Source: Desulfobulbaceae bacterium
GTDB lineage: Bacteria; Desulfobacterota; Desulfobulbia; Desulfobulbales; Desulfocapsaceae
Direction of reading: 5' to 3'
Length of the DNA stretch: 37,045 bases
NCBI GenBank assembly: GCA_024227155.1
Contig: JAAELB010000157.1
Location: 1-37,045 of the forward strand
The translations under genes were made by a program, and so were the position numbers. Every line of letters begins with the position of its first letter. Within the stretch, counting starts at the first letter, position 1. The notes beneath the pieces are model-generated. The model had not been told where the DNA came from. It searched no databases and saw only the letters and a program-made list of their open reading frames with translations. Positions 34,519-37,045 of this stretch are shown piece by piece.

Positions 34519-34620
34519 TTAGTACCTTAGAAATTATTTTCTGCGTTTTTGTGGCAGAAAATAATTTCGTGAAGGTACTTATCCAAGCATTTTAGAAAGT
34601 TCCGATCTATTCGGGTTAGG
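34519..34620. repeat. 102-bp hairpin repeat, copy 1
   Basis: Almost identical (about four mismatches) to 36822-36923. The left half is a hairpin: AGTACCTTAG-AAATTATTTTCTGC pairs with GCAGAAAATAATTT-CGTGAAGGTACT around a short GTTTTTGTG loop. The right half ends in TTCGGGTTAGG. This copy ends exactly where the histidine kinase similarity stops (34620/34621) and supplies its last ~30 codons and its stop. No coding capacity of its own. Confidence 0.8.
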
Positions 34621-35261
34621 TTATGGCGTATTTCGTCAATATCTGTAAGCTGGAAGATTTCAACAAGTTCTGCATAGCCAATTATACCACTGAGTATATT
34701 ATTAAAATCGTGGGCAATCCCACCTGCAAGTGAGCCGATCGCCTCCATTTTCTGGGAGCCAAGCAATTGTTCCTCCAATCGTCTCTTTTGACGAATGGTC
34801 TCAATCCTTTCAGAAATATCTCGAATAACTTCAATATTGCCAATAATCAAACCGGTTTTATCTTGAATTTCACTGCTATGCGCCTCTCCTATAAACTGAG
34901 TACCATCCTTGCGACGGTAATTCCGAGCTTTGTCGGTCCAAAGAGATTCATCCGGCTCATCATTCAAGTCATCAAAGTACAGCATTGAGATATGCTTACC
35001 CGTAAGGTCTCGTGTACTATAAAAAAACAACTCTGCCAATGCGGGGTTTACCTGCTGTATAACCCCCGAAGAGTCCGTGATGACGACACCATCAGGAATG
35101 GAGTTGAGAACAGATTGATAGAACACATTCTGTCTATCAAGTGATGTTATTTTTTTTTTCAACTCAGGATAATAGCTTTTTCGGATAGACTTGCTCCCCA
35201 GCCCAACGATCTTGTTCACATTCTCTTCCCAGGAAACATTTTTCTTAGAGCGCCTCTTCAT
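34527..35261 (-). pseudogene. Truncated PAS-domain histidine kinase
   Basis: From the ATG at 35261 the protein has a PAS domain (roughly residues 45-150 in this numbering: NSIPDGVVITDSSG to EVIRDISERIET) and the HisKA start with the phospho-accepting His (H184 in GGIAHDFNNILSG). It is then cut: after DEIRH the sequence is the 102-bp repeat, so the rest of HisKA and the whole ATPase domain are gone. An inverted-repeat element ends 4 bp before the start codon and has replaced the natural upstream region. It is surely non-functional as a kinase. Confidence 0.8.
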
Positions 35262-35264
35262 AGA

Positions 35265-35428
35265 TGAGTCTGTTGATTTAATAGCATTTTTGTTCAATAT
35301 CGAGGCAAACAAAAAATTTACCACAGGCATATAGTTGATATCTCGGAGTCTCGTGCCTCGCTTACCGAGGATAAAATTTTTGGTTTAACGAAGAGATTGG
35401 GCGAAAAGGCATTAAATCAACGGGCTCA
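35265..35428. mobile_element. MITE-like element, second copy
   Basis: 164 bp. The left tip TGAGTCTGTTGATTTAAT and right tip ATTAAATCAACGGGCTCA are inverted repeats with two mismatches; TA lies beside the right tip. The interior shares ATCGAGGCA, CA-TATAGTTGATAT and GCGAAAAGGCATT blocks, in order, with the element at 12231, though the tips of the two differ. No transposase. It lies directly upstream of the broken histidine kinase gene. Confidence 0.72.
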
Positions 35429-35510
35429 TAGATTTTTTTCGGGAAAAATTCCTTTACATAAATGCCAACTTACTACTTTACGCATAAACAAACATAAGAA
35501 ATTCCAAATA

Positions 35511-35538
35511 AAAAGGCCCACCGAAGCGGGCCTTTTTT
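35511..35538. terminator. Strong bidirectional intrinsic terminator
   Basis: AAAAGGCCC (35511-35519) pairs with GGGCCTTTT (35528-35536) around ACCGAAGC, with a T-run on the plus strand and an A-run giving T's on the minus strand. It lies just after the stop of the sulfatase remnant and ends transcription coming from the barrel gene at 35828. Confidence 0.85.
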
Positions 35539-35547
35539 GTCTCCATT

Positions 35548-35820
35548 TTAACTCAATGGCATGAATAACAAGTGGCTGTATAAGTGATCAGCAGCCGCTA
35601 TCATCCAAGTTAATTGAACCTGCTGATGCACTGGAAACACGGCAAAATCAAAATCTTGATTATGTGGGTAAAATTCTTCAATGTGTCACTTACCCATCTG
35701 AACCCTGTTGTAACCGGCTTCAGATAGTACCTCAGGAATAGTCACCTAGCTTCCAGACAAACCTTCACCAGGCATCGTCGTAGTGCCAATACTCAAGAGG
35801 CAAACTGATGATATCTCCAT
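35548..35820 (-). pseudogene. Internal fragment of an arylsulfatase-type gene
   Basis: The minus strand reads IGTTTMPGEGLSGS, stop, VTIPEVLSEAGYNRVQMGK, stop, HIEEFYPHNQDFDFAVFP and VHQQVQL in one frame. This is the region of sulfatases around the conserved GKWH motif; the second stop (TGA) replaces that tryptophan. Nothing of the catalytic Cys/Ser motif precedes it and no C-terminal domain follows. It occupies most of the otherwise empty 35331-35827 stretch. Confidence 0.6.
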
Positions 35821-35827
35821 TTTATAT

Positions 35828-36577
35828 TTAGAAACGAAAAGCCAGCCCAATCAAAGGGCCATGTGTAATGGTGTCATAGGTAAAACGGTTTGTGGTTCCT
35901 GTTGTTCCGGTACTGTAGTCAACTGAAAGTGCACGGTATTGGGCTACAACTGTTAAATAATCAGTCGCATCCCAGGAACACCCGCCCTGTATATTCCAGG
36001 TGAAATCAGAAGATACTCCAAAGCCTCCAATATCTGCCCTGAGGATAAAATTCCAATTTTGAGAAATGGCTGGTGTCCAGCGAGCTCCAATAACCGGATC
36101 AACCCAATCCGATTTGTTTTCCACAAGTCTATTGCCATTCGCATCAAGCTCAACATCTATATCCCACCAACGTATACCTGCGTATATATCTAAGGGTCCA
36201 CTTTCACGTCCTAGCCGGTACGCTCCATATCCCTCAAAGATACCCTGATAGATATCTGGCTCGAGTTTGATTTCACCACCCGGGGTGCTTGCTTCTCCAC
36301 TGAGATCCATAAAGTTATAGGCAGCAATTAACCCAAACCCACTGTTATGATGAATCTCAACCTGGATCATGCCACCTAAGTCAAGGTTATTCAAAATGTC
36401 ACTCGGGCCGACATCTACATTTAGGCCTTCAACTCGACCTATAGACGTGTCCCCATCTATGCTGGGAATAAGAGCATATGGTGCTATGACAAACTCCCAG
36501 TTCTCGGCAGCGATGCTCAAATTTACCATCATAGGTGTTATTAACAATGCGCATAATAAAAGTGTTAATCTTTTCAC
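35828..36577 (-). CDS. Outer-membrane beta-barrel protein
   Basis: 249 residues from a GTG at 36577. That start is chosen because GGAGGAAG lies 3-4 bases upstream and it opens a clean signal peptide (MKRLTLLLCALLI...), cleaved near IAA-ENW; the longer frame from 36589 would put the ribosome binding site inside the gene. The mature part alternates hydrophobic and polar residues with many aromatic ends (DIYAGIRWWDIDVEL, WNFILRADIGGF) and finishes LIGLAFRF, the C-terminal phenylalanine signature of barrels. Transport substrate unknown. It is intact though surrounded by sulfatase fragments. Confidence 0.82.
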   Translation of the reverse strand: MKRLTLLLCALLITPMMVNLSIAAENWEFVIAPYALIPSIDGDTSIGRVEGLNVDVGPSDILNNLDLGGMIQVEIHHNSGFGLIAAYNFMDLSGEASTPGGEIKLEPDIYQGIFEGYGAYRLGRESGPLDIYAGIRWWDIDVELDANGNRLVENKSDWVDPVIGARWTPAISQNWNFILRADIGGFGVSSDFTWNIQGGCSWDATDYLTVVAQYRALSVDYSTGTTGTTNRFTYDTITHGPLIGLAFRF

Positions 36578-36673
36578 AGCTTCCTCCACAACTTCAGTCT
36601 ATTGTTTCTCTTTAACAACGTTATTTACAGCTCGAAAATAACTATCTATTTTTTGACAAACACAAATTCTCTT

Positions 36674-36712
36674 AAAAAACAAAACCACCAGCCTTTAAGG
36701 GCTGTTGGTTTT
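36674..36712 (-). terminator. Intrinsic terminator on the minus strand
   Basis: AAAACCACCAGCC (36681-36693) pairs with GGCTGTTGGTTTT (36700-36712) with one mismatch. Reading the minus strand, the hairpin is followed by GTTTTTTAAG. It lies just beyond the C-terminal remnant at 36734 and upstream of the barrel gene, shielding that gene from read-through. Confidence 0.7.
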
Positions 36713-36733
36713 GTAAATCTATACGCACATTGA

Positions 36734-36821
36734 TTATTTAGAGCTATAGGGTGTAACGACCTCTCTTTCCTGTGCTAATAGCTCAATCCCTTCAAATGGT
36801 TTTCCTCTCGCTATCGGCTTG
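36734..36821 (-). pseudogene. Probable C-terminal remnant of the interrupted gene
   Basis: One minus-strand frame reads KPIARGKPFEGIELLAQERE and ends VVTPYSSK-stop directly before the terminator at 36674-36712. It abuts the 102-bp repeat. Its position suggests it is the tail of the sulfatase gene whose head lies on the other side of the repeat, but the sequence is too short to identify. Confidence 0.3.
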
Positions 36822-36923
36822 TTAGTACCTTAGAAATTATTTTCTGCGTTTTTGTGGCAGAAAATAATTTCGTGAAGGTACTTATCCAAGCATTTCAAAA
36901 CGTTCCGATTTATTCGGGTTAGG
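36822..36923. repeat. 102-bp hairpin repeat, copy 2
   Basis: Same length, orientation and hairpin as the copy at 34519-34620, with about four mismatches, all in the right half. It interrupts the sulfatase reading frame: the codons before 36924 continue as a sulfatase N-terminus and the stop TAA (36921-36919) lies inside the repeat. Confidence 0.8.
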
Positions 36924-37045
36924 AATTAGGAGTATCAATACCAGTTATTTTACTCAACATTGGGTGACCCACACGACCATAGGCAGCATCATCCCACATG
37001 AAATAAATAATGTTTGGCTTTTTTCCTGTTTTCGCTTCAAGTGCC
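36919..37045 (-). pseudogene. N-terminal fragment of a sulfatase, cut by the 102-bp repeat
   Basis: Reading from the window edge: ALEAKTGKKPNIIYFMWDD, then AAYGRVGHPMLSKITGIDTPN, then S and a stop inside the repeat. The KPNIIYxxxDD-x-x-Y-G block is the first metal-binding strand of sulfatases (the two Asp bind calcium), and GIDTPN matches the region before the usual TPNIDRLA. Everything after it, including the CxPSR site that matures to formylglycine, is missing here. The true start lies beyond the window. Confidence 0.65.

Noticed and set aside
35548-35820. In-frame TGA in the sulfatase fragment as a selenocysteine codon
   Set aside because: The TGA falls at the tryptophan of the GKWH motif, not at a cysteine position; a second stop (TAG) lies upstream and the rest of the gene is missing, so simple decay explains it.
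1-37045. CRISPR array, tRNA or rRNA genes, integrase or attachment sites
   Set aside because: No regularly spaced direct repeats, no tRNA-like cloverleaf next to repeats, and no rRNA, integrase or transposase sequences were seen.

Overview
The window looks like a chromosomal segment of a Gram-negative, probably anaerobic, deltaproteobacterium-like organism (Desulfobacterota, possibly Desulfobulbales). This rests on gene content only: many radical SAM enzymes, LolA-, Pal- and DUF2959-type envelope proteins, an outer-membrane barrel, and resemblance to the fatty-acid/radical-SAM clusters remembered from anammox bacteria and Desulfotalea. No species marker gene is present.

Positions 1-29472 are one large lipid/polyketide-type biosynthetic locus. 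A minus-strand run from 22471 down to 1 encodes, in transcription order: an ApeP-like dehydratase subunit, a FabG reductase, a LolA-like carrier, a DUF3261-like lipoprotein, a radical SAM enzyme with an N-terminal Rossmann-like (B12-binding type) region, an acyl-adenylating ligase, a DAK2-DegV (fatty acid kinase-like) fusion, a GT2 glycosyltransferase, an LpxL-like acyltransferase, an ACP, a ketosynthase, a PlsC acyltransferase, two more radical SAM enzymes, an ApeI-like dehydratase subunit, an ACP, a tandem pair of radical SAM enzymes, two ketosynthases, a 4HBT thioesterase, a PKS-type double-hotdog dehydratase, a GT25 glycosyltransferase and an MMPL exporter that runs off the left edge. A divergent plus-strand operon (22665-26999) holds an ACP, a fused ketosynthase/chain-length-factor, a B12-type radical SAM enzyme and an ICMT-like methyltransferase. 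Facing it (27019-29472, minus) are a KAS III-like enzyme and another B12-type radical SAM enzyme. Most neighbours overlap or abut by a few bases, so this is tightly coupled.

The locus combines the aryl-polyene (APE) toolkit (KS plus CLF, ApeI/ApeP dehydratases, KR, AMP ligase, acyltransferases, LolA, DUF3261, MMPL exporter) with seven radical SAM enzymes, as in 'ladderane-type' clusters. The expected product is an iteratively built, unsaturated acyl chain, modified by radical chemistry and methylation, attached to a lipid or sugar carrier and moved to the outer membrane. The exact product cannot be read from sequence.

Positions 29500-34201 are ordinary envelope and housekeeping genes: DUF2959 lipoprotein, a small CxxC protein, a Pal-like lipoprotein, two PEGA-like lipoproteins, a YbaK deacylase and a lytic transglycosylase. 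Positions 34200-37045 are a decayed zone: a histidine kinase cut by a 102-bp hairpin repeat, an outer-membrane barrel gene, and sulfatase fragments, one of them cut by a second copy of the same repeat. A separate family of short terminal-inverted-repeat elements (MITE-like) occurs at 12231-12373 and 35265-35428, with solo tips at 30713 and 31845. The copy at 12231 adds 47 codons in frame to an acyltransferase of the cluster.
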